From contig NC_020192.1 in the NCBI RefSeq assembly GCF_000315915.1, positions 806,001-870,000 on the forward strand: a stretch of 64,000 bases of DNA. Direction: 5' to 3'. Positions 44,701 through 53,736 of this stretch are shown piece after piece; position 1 is the stretch's first letter; each line of letters starts with the position of its first letter. The stretch comes from Henningerozyma blattae CBS 6284 (Eukaryota; Ascomycota; Saccharomycetes; Saccharomycetales; Saccharomycetaceae). The notes beneath the pieces were generated by a model, which had not been told where the DNA came from, ran no database searches, and was given only the letters and a program-made list of their open reading frames with translations. The position numbers were made by a program, and so were the translations under genes.

Positions 44701-46312
44701 TGGTCAAACTGGTAGAGGTCTAAATGTCGAACAAAGAAAGAAATTATCTATTGGTGTCGAATTGGTCGCTAAACCTTCATTGTTATTATTCTTGGATGAA
44801 CCTACTTCTGGTTTGGATTCTCAATCTGCTTGGTCTATTGTTCAATTCATGAGAGCTTTGGCTGATTCTGGTCAATCTATCTTATGTACTATCCATCAAC
44901 CTTCTGCTACATTATTCGAAGTTTTTGATAGATTATTATTGTTGAAAAAGGGTGGTAAGATGGTTTATTTCGGTGATATTGGTCCTCATTCCTCTACTTT
45001 GTTAAGTTATTTTGAACGTCAATCTGGTATTAAGTGTGGTAAATCTGAAAACCCTGCTGAATATATTTTGAATTGTATTGGTGCTGGTGCAACCGCTTCA
45101 GTAGAAGCTGATTGGCATGATCTATGGTTGGAATCCCCAGAATGTGCTTTTGAAAGGGCTGCTGTTGATGAATTACATGAAAAATTGATGTCTAGAACTA
45201 CTGCTGATGATCCAGAATTGGCTGGTAAATTTGCTGCTCCTTACTCTACTCAAATCAGAATCGTATTACATAGAACTTTCTTGCAATTCTGGAGATCTCC
45301 TATTTACATTAGAGCCAAGTTTACAGAAGCTGTTACTTGTGCTTTATTCGTTGGTTTATCTTATGTTGGTGTCAATCATTCTATTGGTGGTGCAACTGAA
45401 GCTTTCTCTTCGTGTTTTATGTTATTGTTAATTGCTTTGGCTATGATTAATCAATTATGTGTTTTTGCTTTTGAATCAAGAGAATTATATGAGGTCAGAG
45501 AAGCTGCTTCCAATACTTTCCACTGGTCTGCTTTATTGTTATGCCATTGTTGGGTCGAAACTAGTTGGTCTATTGCCACTCAATTCTTGTGTTACTTATT
45601 CTATTACTGGCCTGCTCAATTTAACGGTCGTGCTGCTGAGGCTGGGTTCTTCTTCTTCTTCTACGTATTGATTTTCCCAATCTATTTTGTCTCGTACGGT
45701 TTATGGTTATTATACTTGTCTCCAGATGTTCCATCTGCCAATATGATCAATTCCAATTTATTTGCTGCTATGTTGTTATTCTGTGGTATTTTACAACCAA
45801 AGGAAAAGATGCCAGGTTTCTGGAGAGCTTTAATGTACCAAGTTTCTCCATTCACTTATGTTGTCCAAGCTTTAGTTGGTCCAGTTGTTCATAACAAGAA
45901 AGTCATCTGTAATCATAATGAATTCAACGTTTTTGACCCACCTGCAGATCAAACTTGTGCCTCTTACATGACTACTTTCATTGAAGATCACGGTGGCTAT
46001 TTAAAGAATCCAAACGCTACTTCTGATTGTCACTATTGTTTGTATGACCTTCAAGATGAAGTTGTTCTTCAATATAATGTTAAGTTCCATCAAAGATGGA
46101 GAAATTTCGGTTTCATGTGGGCATACATTATCTTCAATTATTGTGCTATGTTGATATGTTACTATGTCATGAGAGTCAAGGTCTGGTCCTTAAAATCAGT
46201 ATTAGATTTCAAGAAATGGTTTAATGGTCCAAAGAAAGATAGACATGAAAAGGATTCTACCATTTTCCAACAAAAAGCTGGTGATACAGCTAAGGTTCAA
46301 AAATCAGCTTAA
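41762..46312 (+). CDS. PDR12: Plasma-membrane ABC transporter Pdr12 (weak-acid exporter)
   Basis: ABCG/PDR-type full transporter; in S. cerevisiae it exports sorbate, benzoate and other carboxylates under War1 control. The frame can be extended 34 codons to a TTG, but ATG 41762 (MSSSESLSIGDKH) gives 1516 residues, matching S. cerevisiae Pdr12 (1511), and lies a proper distance from the TATA box. NBD1: Walker A GRPGAGCST (185-193), VSGGERKR near 300, degenerate Walker B WDNATRGLDAST, all typical of the PDR asymmetry. NBD2: Walker A GESGAGKTT (882-890), signature LNVEQRKKLSIG, Walker B LLFLDEPTSGLDS. Two sets of six membrane segments follow each NBD, with Cys-containing extracellular loops (HNEFNVFDPPADQTCASYM). 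The codon choice looks biased toward frequent codons, as for a highly expressed gene. Confidence 0.97.
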   Translation: MSSSESLSIGDKHSHYKKDEEDVRSYTESAKSFDGYPEPQPGENMDIDTQLSRQLSKILSSEKDVERLEALSRVISTKTKKEMDAFEVNDLDFDLRALLNYLRSRQLEQGIEPGDSGVAFKNLTAVGIDASAAYGPSVEEMVRNFTNIPHRILNKFRKTNDTPMRNIIQNCTGIIESGEMLFVVGRPGAGCSTLLKTISGETSELQEINGEFSYDGLDQHEMMSNYKGYVIYVPELDNHFPKITVKETIDFALKCKTPKTRIDNMSQKEYVDNLRDLWCTVFGLRHTYATKVGNDFVRGVSGGERKRVSLVEAQAMSASIYSWDNATRGLDASTALEFAQAIRTATNMMNNSAIVAIYQAGENIYELFDKTTVLYNGKQIYFGPADEAVAYFQRMGWVKPDRMTSAEFLTSVTVDFENRTLEIVPGYENKVPRSGAEFEKMWLESPEYQELLDQYDDYQARHPANETRDRLAVAKEQRAQAGVRHKSQFTVSYWSQVRYCMQRGFQRVKGDATYTKVYLSSFLIKGLVIGSMFHRIDDKSQSTTSGAYSRGGLLFYVLLFAAVTSLAEISNSFANRPIVVKHRSYSMYHISAEALQEIITEIPTKFLAIVMLALLTYWMPYLKYEAGPFFQYFLYLFTVQQCTSFIFKLVATTTTDGTTAHAIGGLWVLMLCVYTGFVLPVGSMHHWIKWFHFLNPLNYGFESLMATEFHGRQMLCSQLIPSGRGYENVDIANQVCNAVGAVKGQLYVSGDKYIDHSYHFAYKHAWRNWGVNVVWTFGYIVANVALSEYMKPVSAGGDLLLYKRGHMPTFGTENADAKTATREEMMEALNGPNVDLKAVIEAKDVYTWNHLDYVIPYDGATRQLLSDVFGYVKPGKMTALMGESGAGKTTLLNVLAQRINMGTITGDMLVNGKSLPASFNRSCGYVAQADNHMAELSVRESLRFAALLRQPQSTPVEEKLEYVEKIILLLGMQNYAEALVGQTGRGLNVEQRKKLSIGVELVAKPSLLLFLDEPTSGLDSQSAWSIVQFMRALADSGQSILCTIHQPSATLFEVFDRLLLLKKGGKMVYFGDIGPHSSTLLSYFERQSGIKCGKSENPAEYILNCIGAGATASVEADWHDLWLESPECAFERAAVDELHEKLMSRTTADDPELAGKFAAPYSTQIRIVLHRTFLQFWRSPIYIRAKFTEAVTCALFVGLSYVGVNHSIGGATEAFSSCFMLLLIALAMINQLCVFAFESRELYEVREAASNTFHWSALLLCHCWVETSWSIATQFLCYLFYYWPAQFNGRAAEAGFFFFFYVLIFPIYFVSYGLWLLYLSPDVPSANMINSNLFAAMLLFCGILQPKEKMPGFWRALMYQVSPFTYVVQALVGPVVHNKKVICNHNEFNVFDPPADQTCASYMTTFIEDHGGYLKNPNATSDCHYCLYDLQDEVVLQYNVKFHQRWRNFGFMWAYIIFNYCAMLICYYVMRVKVWSLKSVLDFKKWFNGPKKDRHEKDSTIFQQKAGDTAKVQKSA

Positions 46313-46884
46313 ACCTAAGTTCATGCAGTTTTTTTTATAATTTTCCACTCATTACCTAAATTTACCGTTCTTACATTTACTAATTATCCATTCCTCATTT
46401 TATTACTTGATAGATTAAACCATTTATACTTTTTTATTTTAATTCATTAAAAACTTTTCTAATACCAATAATGGATTTTTATATGTTAATTTTACGCACA
46501 TTTGTCTGTTATTCTTTACCAATGTTTATATTTTAAATACTTAATTAATTATCTATAGATTTTTTCTCTTTTTAAGATTCTTCTGTTCTCAACTCTTCTA
46601 TTTTATTTTAACGCCTTTCGCATACTTTTTTCAATAAAGGTATTTCGCGTCTTAACTTATATTAGGGTTCTAATTATCTAGATTTATGAATTGATTTATT
46701 TCCCTCAGTGTCTACATCTTGAACATAAAATAAAAGACACATAAGTGCAGTTTCTACTTGGCATATTACACTAATTAATAACATTAGATTTACCATTGTT
46801 TTCCATATTTTTCAACTCCAGAACTTATTAGCATTGAAAATTGGATCATAATATTGCCGATATAGTAGAAATATTGATTAAATT
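46313..46884. other. PDR12-EXO5 spacer
   Basis: AT-rich 3' and promoter sequence; no gene or notable repeat is seen. Confidence 0.6.
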
Positions 46885-48639
46885 ATGCCATACACCAAAT
46901 TATATTTCAACAGGTTATCCCTAGGTTTAGTGAAGAGCTCAACTCAAATTAATAAGAGATATAAACACAATTCAACTATATCAAAAGATTTGTCAAATTT
47001 TCAAATCACTAAAAATGAACAAGATCTTATAAATAATTTACCATTTTTTAAGAATATAGAGAAAAAGAAGCCAAAAAAAGCGAAAAAGTCAGAAACAGAG
47101 GCTGGTGAAAGGGGTGTATATGTTAATAAAAAGTTAGCTGTCGTTGGAAACTATTTTGCTGATCCTGAAAATGAAGGATACTTTAAGTATACTTTACCAG
47201 AATCAAAAACAAATCCATATTATGATGTGCTAGCAAGTGGTAAATTAGACAAAATAATTCAATCAAAGAAGGAACTACCGAGGTTATCAGTTACTAAGTT
47301 GCTTACTAAAAGGTGGTGTGAATTGCGTGAAACCTATGATATTTATTCAAGATTACCAATCTTTTCACATAACCAAGTTAAAGTAGGTAACATAATTCAT
47401 TCCAAATTAGAAAATATCTCACATCCATTAGAAGTAGAAGTTGAACAATTTAAAAAAGAATTTGAACTGATTGTTCCTACAGATTCTTTCCATAATTTTG
47501 CTAACAAATGGATTGATTTAATATCAAAATTTGCAGTGTTATATCTAGAGGGAGACGCTCGTGAAATTCTTTGTCATGGGTATCTTAATTCCAAATCTGA
47601 TAATTTTTTAAAAAATAAAACTGCTGATAATTTTTCAGAAGATATTTTGGTCAGTGGTATTGCAGATCATTTATTTATCAGAAGAAGAAAAAGACCCGAA
47701 GGAGACGATAATCATATACTCTTCCCAGAAATCCAACTCAAATCAGATATATTTGATTCATTTAGCTCAGATATGGATACCATATTAAACTACCTAGATA
47801 AAAATATTAATCAACTAATATCAAATCTAGAAGTTGTTATAACAGATGTTAAGACAAGAAATAGTAAGACAATCCCTGCTTATTCTTCAGTAGTCAAATA
47901 TTCGAAACTTCAAGTAATGTATTATAGATATTTATTAAAACTCTTGTCTAGTGATCCTAAAATTACATATCATAATTTATTGAAGAATGTAAGATATAGA
48001 GGATTTGATGTTGATAAACCCATTGATCCAGCAATGATGATTCCAATTCTAATGTCATCCGATCTCTTCATGAATGATTGTAGAAAATTAAGGGATGGCC
48101 TAACAGTACCGAATAATTTTTTTAAAACTGATCCTCATTCAAACCAAGGAACCCAAAACAAAGCTTATGATTGGTCTAAGTATGAAAATATCATAGCTGA
48201 TCCAAATATTCAAAATAGGTTATCTGAGTTTTTCGTTAAATGGAAACAACCAGTAACTCTAAGATATTTAGCAATGAGAATGAGTCAATTTTATTATTAT
48301 ACCGGCAAACTGTTATCTAACCAACTATATATTGAGTACTATTTCAAAGGGGTTAACTTTCAAACTACTCCTTTTAAATACAACCATCAATTATTAGAAG
48401 ATGAAATTAAAAGTAGTTCTAAATTTTGGTTTGGTAAAAGATCAATCGAGCCTATTGACCCATCAATGAAAAATTTAAGATCCTATTGCGATAACTGTGA
48501 TTATAAGAGTGTTTGCTTATGGAAAAAAGAAGGCTTTGAAAAACTTAATGGATTAGGCAAAGACTTACTAAATGTCCAAAAGCACTTCATAAACGGCTCA
48601 TTAAATGGAAATAACTTGGGCGAAAGTTCTTTACTGTAG
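46885..48639 (+). CDS. EXO5: Mitochondrial 5'-3' exonuclease Exo5 (DEM1), Fe-S nuclease
   Basis: Single-strand 5' exonuclease of the PD-(D/E)XK/RecB class, needed for mitochondrial genome maintenance in yeast. The N-terminus is basic and Ser-rich (MPYTKLYFNRLSLGLVKSS), suiting a mitochondrial presequence. The Fe-S cysteines are all present: Cys145 (TKRWCELRETYD) and the C-terminal Cys535, Cys538 and Cys544 (SYCDNCDYKSVC). Catalytic motifs: GDAREILCHG, Asp261 in SGIADHLFI, Asp321-x-Lys323 in ITDVKTR, and the Gln/Tyr motif KLQVMYYRYLLK. Its 584 residues match S. cerevisiae Exo5 (585). A decayed relative follows in tandem (48959-50429). The position next to PDR12 and GRX5 fits the merged YBR163W/YPL058-059 order. 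Confidence 0.95.
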   Translation: MPYTKLYFNRLSLGLVKSSTQINKRYKHNSTISKDLSNFQITKNEQDLINNLPFFKNIEKKKPKKAKKSETEAGERGVYVNKKLAVVGNYFADPENEGYFKYTLPESKTNPYYDVLASGKLDKIIQSKKELPRLSVTKLLTKRWCELRETYDIYSRLPIFSHNQVKVGNIIHSKLENISHPLEVEVEQFKKEFELIVPTDSFHNFANKWIDLISKFAVLYLEGDAREILCHGYLNSKSDNFLKNKTADNFSEDILVSGIADHLFIRRRKRPEGDDNHILFPEIQLKSDIFDSFSSDMDTILNYLDKNINQLISNLEVVITDVKTRNSKTIPAYSSVVKYSKLQVMYYRYLLKLLSSDPKITYHNLLKNVRYRGFDVDKPIDPAMMIPILMSSDLFMNDCRKLRDGLTVPNNFFKTDPHSNQGTQNKAYDWSKYENIIADPNIQNRLSEFFVKWKQPVTLRYLAMRMSQFYYYTGKLLSNQLYIEYYFKGVNFQTTPFKYNHQLLEDEIKSSSKFWFGKRSIEPIDPSMKNLRSYCDNCDYKSVCLWKKEGFEKLNGLGKDLLNVQKHFINGSLNGNNLGESSLL

Positions 48640-48958
48640 TTAATCAAGTATAAAATGTGCTACATTCTGGTCTAGATTACATAATGAAATTCAAATTATT
48701 TTTCAAACAACTTTTTTTTCTCATTTTTAAAAGTTTATTTTCCTTATCTTTAAACAAATTCTTTATCCTTTAGTTAACTATAAAACTAAGCATATATTTG
48801 AATATATCAAATATTTTTATCCTGCATTCATTCATTTTCATTGCATTTTCATTAATCTGTAAAGCGAAGATATCTTAGGAATAGCTTTAAAATTAACCTA
48901 AAAACACAAACGCGCTGAAGTTTAGCATTTTGTATTTTAACATTTATTTATACACGGT
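48640..48958. other. EXO5 to EXO5-like spacer
   Basis: AT-rich; nothing beyond UTR and promoter sequence is seen. Confidence 0.5.
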
Positions 48959-50429
48959 ATGCGTTACATATTATCAAATTACCAAGTGTTAAGTTATAAA
49001 AGTTTTGAAAGTGTAGCATCAAGAAATTATGCTACAGGACAATTTTTAAAAGAAAAAATTCTTAAAAAACTCATTGAAGAGCCCATTATCATCCATAAAT
49101 GATAAGACCGAAGAAAATCATTCAAATGAGTTAATTCAAAATATGTTATCTATTCTCGAACATTCTAATTACTCTCAAAAATTGATCTTATTACAAATGC
49201 ACAAAAACTAACAGAAGCTGAACCACGACTATTTAATGAGCGATAATGCTATATACCAAAATAAAGTACCTCCATTATCTATTTGCGAGTTTCTTATTGG
49301 GGAACAATGCCCCCATGCTTTTCTTTCAGAGAACTCTGAATTTAGTTCCAACCAACATCTAGTTTTGCGCTCAAAATTAGAAGAACTTACCCATCCTTCA
49401 GTGATTGCGAAGAGAAAATTTATATCATCATCTAAGCTAAATCCTCCAGAATCTGTAACTAAAGGACTAGTAAGTCACTGGGGAGGTAGTGCAGGAATAC
49501 TTGCAACTTTATTTTTAAGTGGTGAAGCTCGTGAAGTTAATTGCCATAGGATGCTCCAATCACAGACAAATACCTTCATTTCAGGTCAAAAATATGTTTT
49601 AAAAACCATGAAAATCCCAGTATATGAAACTGTGGGCCATTTATTACTAAGATCGAAGAAAAATGAAACGTCCACTTCAATCAATCCCTTAAAAATATCA
49701 ACAATAAAGTTTGGGATCAAAGCAGGAGGTAAACTTCGATATTCTTTAAATTGTCCGGAAACTAATCTATTGAGGCTAAAAGAACGATCTGAGATAGTAC
49801 TTAGAGATGTTAAAACTATGAAAGCTGCATCATCACCTCAAGAGGAATGCATGCTTAACTTTTTGAAGTTACAGACTATGTATCGTAGATATGGTTTGGA
49901 AAGTTTAGGTTGCTCCGTTGAAACCACTTATGATGCTATTTTGTCAGACGCCATAAAAGCAGATATTGATATCGATGGGCCCATTGATCCGGAAATTGTA
50001 ATACCAATTGTAATGGCTAATAATATTTTCAGAAAAGATTTCAGAAGGTTTTTGAATGGTTCATCTATCCCATATAATCACTTTAAGAAAAACCCATTTA
50101 TCTTACCTAGTAAACAAAAGAAGTATGCTCCCTATGATTGGTCCAAATACAAAGACAATAAGGTAATTAAAGATAATTTACCTGAGTTACTTACTGTTTG
50201 GAAAACACCCTTAACCTTGCGTTATTTTGCTTCAGGATNNNGAAGTCAGCTTTATTACTTCACAGGCCAACTATTGTCTGATAATCTTTATCTTGAATAT
50301 TATTATAACTGGGAGAAATTCGAATTACATCCATTTAAGTATTCTTTTCCAGAGTTGAATAAATCTCTAAGCAACGCTTTTAATTTTTGGTTTGAGAGAA
50401 AAGAAATTATGCATCCTAATCACCAGTAA
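48959..50429 (+). pseudogene. Decayed tandem paralogue of EXO5
   Basis: Reading from ATG 48959 gives 47 codons of a presequence-like leader (SFESVASRNYATGQFLK) and stops at TGA 49100. The +1 frame continues (NDKTEENHSNELIQNML), meets TAA at 49209, and is then open from ATG 49236 to the stop ending at 50429 (397 codons). Similarity to the neighbouring EXO5 runs through the open part: SICEFLIGEQC (Cys145 equivalent), SGEAREVNCH, RDVKTMK, KLQTMYRRYGLESL, PIDPEIVIPIVMANNIF, APYDWSKYKD and SQLYYFTGQLLSDNLYLEYY. The catalytic Asp of IADH is Gly (49635-49637), and the three C-terminal Fe-S cysteines are absent because the frame ends early. NNN at 50239-50241 lies inside the frame, so assembly error cannot be excluded for some lesions. 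A truncated functional product from 49236 is the alternative. Confidence 0.82.
50239..50241. other. Three undetermined bases inside the EXO5-like frame
   Basis: NNN spans two codons (tnn, nga); one of them could read as a stop. Confidence 0.99.
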
Positions 50430-51007
50430 AAATCGAGAACGAAGGCCCTAGTTGATTCAGCTTTCTTGCATGGAGTATATATGAATACTACTATTATCGG
50501 AAATACTATTTTAAACACATATTATCGCTAGAATGCTATAACATGCTAGTAATTCATCCTTACAGTAAGGGCTTGTATACCATCATTTCATATAATTATA
50601 TGGCTATTTTTGATAAATATAAATATGACGACATTTGAAACTTTTAATATTTTTAGATATTTATTTTATAGATTATCTACAATTATTATAGAATTTAATG
50701 GGCTATTTAAACGTCATAATGTACTTATTTATTAACTATATTAAGAATAAAAGTTGACGATGAGATTAACACTAGAGTTGGAGACCTATCAGTATCTAAC
50801 TATGATAAAGCCAAAATCTTGTCTTACGCTCTCAATCAATCGCAGTAGGTGATAGTAGCAAACTGCTTTCTATTTATCATATAGAACCTTTTTTAGTTTT
50901 CTTATATTTTTATTTTTAAATATTACTATATAAGAATAGATATGAAATTCAATAAGTTTATGTTAAATGCTGAAACTAATATATACATGAAATCCTTAAT
51001 GATATTT
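50430..51007. other. EXO5-like to GRX5 spacer
   Basis: Convergent 3' ends. A frame at about 50720-50848 reads 42 codons with mixed composition (DDEINTRVGDLSVSN, YDKAKILSYALNQSQ), but it has no ATG start and no recognised homology; it may be a gene fragment. The rest is AT-rich. Confidence 0.45.
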
Positions 51008-51457
51008 TTAATTAACTTCTGTGCCATCTTCCGGTACTAATACATCGGCATCTTCTAGAAGTTTGGCTAGTTCACCTGATTGCGACATATTTGTAATAAT
51101 ATCACAGCCACCAACAAACTCCTTATTAACAAACAGTTGAGGAATAGTTGGCCATTCAGTATATTCCTTTATACCATTACGTAATTCTGGATCTTCCAAG
51201 ACATTAAAAGCTGCAAATTTAGCAGGATCAACACCTTGTTGACCCAAAAGTGAAATAGTAGCTCTTGAAAATCCACATTGTGGGAATTCTGGAGTACCTT
51301 TCATAAAAAGAACAACTGGTGCAGTGCCAATAGCTTCTTCAATAGCCTTTTTGACTTCTGTTGATAAGAATAGTCTGGTTTGCATTTGCATTATGCTTGC
51401 TGGACGAGCAACCATTCTAAAAGTTGGCTTTAATAAGGAAGTAGCTCTTAAGAACAT
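51008..51457 (-). CDS. GRX5: Mitochondrial monothiol glutaredoxin Grx5
   Basis: Matrix monothiol glutaredoxin that passes [2Fe-2S] clusters from the Isu1 scaffold to targets (family knowledge). An Arg/Ser/Met-rich presequence (about 1-31, [18 protein letters not shown]) precedes the thioredoxin fold. The active site is CGFS at 61-64 in [14 protein letters not shown]; the glutathione-binding [10 protein letters not shown] and GGCDI motifs are intact. It is 149 residues, against 150 in S. cerevisiae. In S. cerevisiae it lies between PDR12 and MFM1; here EXO5 and FTH1 are interleaved. An Fe-S carrier next to the Fe-S enzyme EXO5 and an iron permease is probably coincidental ancestral order. Confidence 0.97.
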   Translation of the reverse strand: MFLRATSLLKPTFRMVARPASIMQMQTRLFLSTEVKKAIEEAIGTAPVVLFMKGTPEFPQCGFSRATISLLGQQGVDPAKFAAFNVLEDPELRNGIKEYTEWPTIPQLFVNKEFVGGCDIITNMSQSGELAKLLEDADVLVPEDGTEVN

Positions 51458-51967
51458 GCTAATGTATGTATATGTAATGGTATTGATATGGGTTAATTGA
51501 TACGGTTTACAACTTTAATAAAACTTTGCTATTTATTCACATATTTAAATCTACCTTTTTTTGAACATCGATTTCGTTTCTCTTGGTAATTAAATTTCGG
51601 AGCTGATAGATAAGATGTCAGACTGTAAGGAAAATGAATGGAAGAGTCATCAAAAAAACATAATACTTAAAAATGGGAATAAAAGACACGTTAATTATTA
51701 TTATTATGAAGTTACTTAAACTTTAAAAGATGAATAAATATTACATGAAAATATTAAAAAAAAAACATTATAAAAATGGGTTAAAATTATACAAAGCTCA
51801 AGAATTTCTTATTAGGTATATAAACAGTATAGACAGAATATGTGATTCAATAGTTTCAGATTAGTGTAACATTTTGCAGTTTAAATGGAATAATGACAAT
51901 AAAATAAGCAGAATATGAGTAGAAAAATTGGAAAAGAATATATAGCAAGATTCATTATTTGAGACTT
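51458..51967. other. GRX5 promoter / FTH1 3' spacer
   Basis: AT-rich; nothing beyond promoter and terminator sequence is seen. Confidence 0.6.
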
Positions 51968-53509
51968 TTAATTAGTATATTGATTATTCAACGTAGCACC
52001 TTGCATCAATGGCATTGAACTATCACCAGAAGGCCTTTCTAATACCGGACTTAACATATTACTTAGATCAGGGTTGGAAGATTGCTTATTCTTAAAAGCC
52101 ACTGCCGCTTTTGCAATATTTAATCTTTTAATAATTCTTTTCTTCTGTAAAGCAATTGGCACATAGGGGATATAACCTAATTGTTCTTCTATCATCAACA
52201 TCTTAATTATAATGATAAATGCTGCCCAATAGAACATGTAGGAGATAACAGAGCCGTAAGTAGCACTATTGGTCCAACCAAATATAGCAGTAAAAATCAT
52301 CCAAGCACCATCTCTTTCTCCATTACAACAGTTGACGTGCCAAACTGACCTTGAAATATCATAAGAACCTGGCCCATTACCAACTTCACTCATGTCTTGA
52401 CCACCACATTTATTTACATAATCTTGAACTTCTAATTGCCAAACTCCCTTGGAAAACAGCCCAGCTGCAATTATATAAAGAAAACATGTAGCCATTATCA
52501 AACAGATCTTTAATGAGACAGATTTTGAATATTGAAAGAAGAAATACCCAAAGATACCACTTAAAGTAGCACCTGAAAGCATGGATAATGGGATAGATGT
52601 TAAAGGTTGATCAATACCGATACCACCAATATATACCATAGCTTCTAATCCTTCTCTTAAAGCAGTGATAAATGGCAAGATAAAAAAGGCGTATTTTTCA
52701 CTAAATTTAACTGCATCAGCAGTTTGTTCACGAGTAGGTAATAATCTATTATTGCTAGCATCATTACTGTTAGCATTACTATTATTATTTGAATAATTGT
52801 GGGAATAAATAATTGAGGCAAGTTTAATTCTGAATTTTTCTCTTAATTTCCCCATTCTCAAGAAGAATAAGCCCATAATTGAAATTATAACAGATGCAAC
52901 CAAACTCAGGATACCTTCGTAATAATGCTCACTCATACTCCAAAGATCAGTACCAACATAATAAAAGATCAAAATGATTAAGAATCCAAGGAGCATACAA
53001 ACAAGGATCCCAGCACCACCACCGGCCAGAATTTGTAACTTCAATCTCTTGTATAATTTCATATTGTTTTGAGAATTCATGTTAGAGACTGCATTTGCCC
53101 CATTTTCAGACACGGGAATTCTCGAGTCATCTTCCAATAAAGCCCCTGGGTGATCAAAGATCTCTTCCTCTTCCTCAACGTTGAAGCGAGAGTCATCATC
53201 ACCATTACGATTTGCTTGACGTTCAATCAACTGAGGTTCTCTCGAAAGCAGACTTGGCACAGCCGTACGGACCGTTTCCATGCCAATAGAATTGCCCATA
53301 GAAGGCGGGGCACTCTCATTCATTTCATTCTCATGAATTGAAAGACCTTGCTTGACAATACTTAATAAAATACTGATGATCACCACAATTTCAAGGGATT
53401 CTCTTAAAAAGATGAAAAAGATTTGGAAAGAAAAATATTTTTCAAAGTTGGACGCAGATTGTACTGCTGAAATAACGGTATTTGGATCGACATTGGCGTT
53501 ATGTTTCAT
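51968..53509 (-). CDS. FTH1: Vacuolar high-affinity iron permease Fth1 (FTR1 family)
   Basis: Works with the multicopper oxidase Fet5 to export iron from the vacuole (family knowledge). Iron-permease motifs: RESLE at 36-40 (the Fth1 variant of REGLE) and REGLE at 285-289, each in a membrane helix. The conserved extracytosolic loop near VGNGPGSYDISRSVWHVNCC and the preceding DYVNKCGGQDMSE is nearly identical to Fth1 as I remember it, favouring FTH1 over FTR1. A long acidic/Asn loop (about 55-160) and an Asn/Ser loop (about 236-255) are expansions; 513 residues against 465 in S. cerevisiae. An Aft-type site lies upstream (separate entry). Order FTH1-(MFM1)-KTR3-LDH1-COS111 matches YBR207W-YBR203W with MFM1 interleaved. 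Confidence 0.95.
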   Translation of the reverse strand: MKHNANVDPNTVISAVQSASNFEKYFSFQIFFIFLRESLEIVVIISILLSIVKQGLSIHENEMNESAPPSMGNSIGMETVRTAVPSLLSREPQLIERQANRNGDDDSRFNVEEEEEIFDHPGALLEDDSRIPVSENGANAVSNMNSQNNMKLYKRLKLQILAGGGAGILVCMLLGFLIILIFYYVGTDLWSMSEHYYEGILSLVASVIISIMGLFFLRMGKLREKFRIKLASIIYSHNYSNNNSNANSNDASNNRLLPTREQTADAVKFSEKYAFFILPFITALREGLEAMVYIGGIGIDQPLTSIPLSMLSGATLSGIFGYFFFQYSKSVSLKICLIMATCFLYIIAAGLFSKGVWQLEVQDYVNKCGGQDMSEVGNGPGSYDISRSVWHVNCCNGERDGAWMIFTAIFGWTNSATYGSVISYMFYWAAFIIIIKMLMIEEQLGYIPYVPIALQKKRIIKRLNIAKAAVAFKNKQSSNPDLSNMLSPVLERPSGDSSMPLMQGATLNNQYTN

Positions 53510-53665
53510 GGTAATTATTATTATTATTCAAAAACCTTCTCTAAAGGCGTTAATCATGTACCCTGATATATTTTAATGAATAATTAATTCATGGGATCTT
53601 TTTTTCTATTAAATACACCTTTTTTTTTATGCATCTGCTTTTTTAGGTGGATCTCATCACTTTTC

Positions 53666-53673
53666 CGGGTGCG
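53666..53673 (-). promoter_or_regulatory. Aft1/Aft2-type iron-response element
   Basis: CGGGTGCG on the + strand reads CGCACCCG on the minus strand, a full match to YRCACCCR, about 160 bases before the FTH1 ATG. FTH1 is in the Aft regulon in S. cerevisiae, so iron-starvation induction is likely. The 3' end of MFM1 is 64 bases further upstream. Confidence 0.65.
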
Positions 53674-53736
53674 ATTGGCAAAGCGCCAGACGACGCAAAT
53701 TAATTACTGACATGCCATAAAGTAATTATAATGCAA

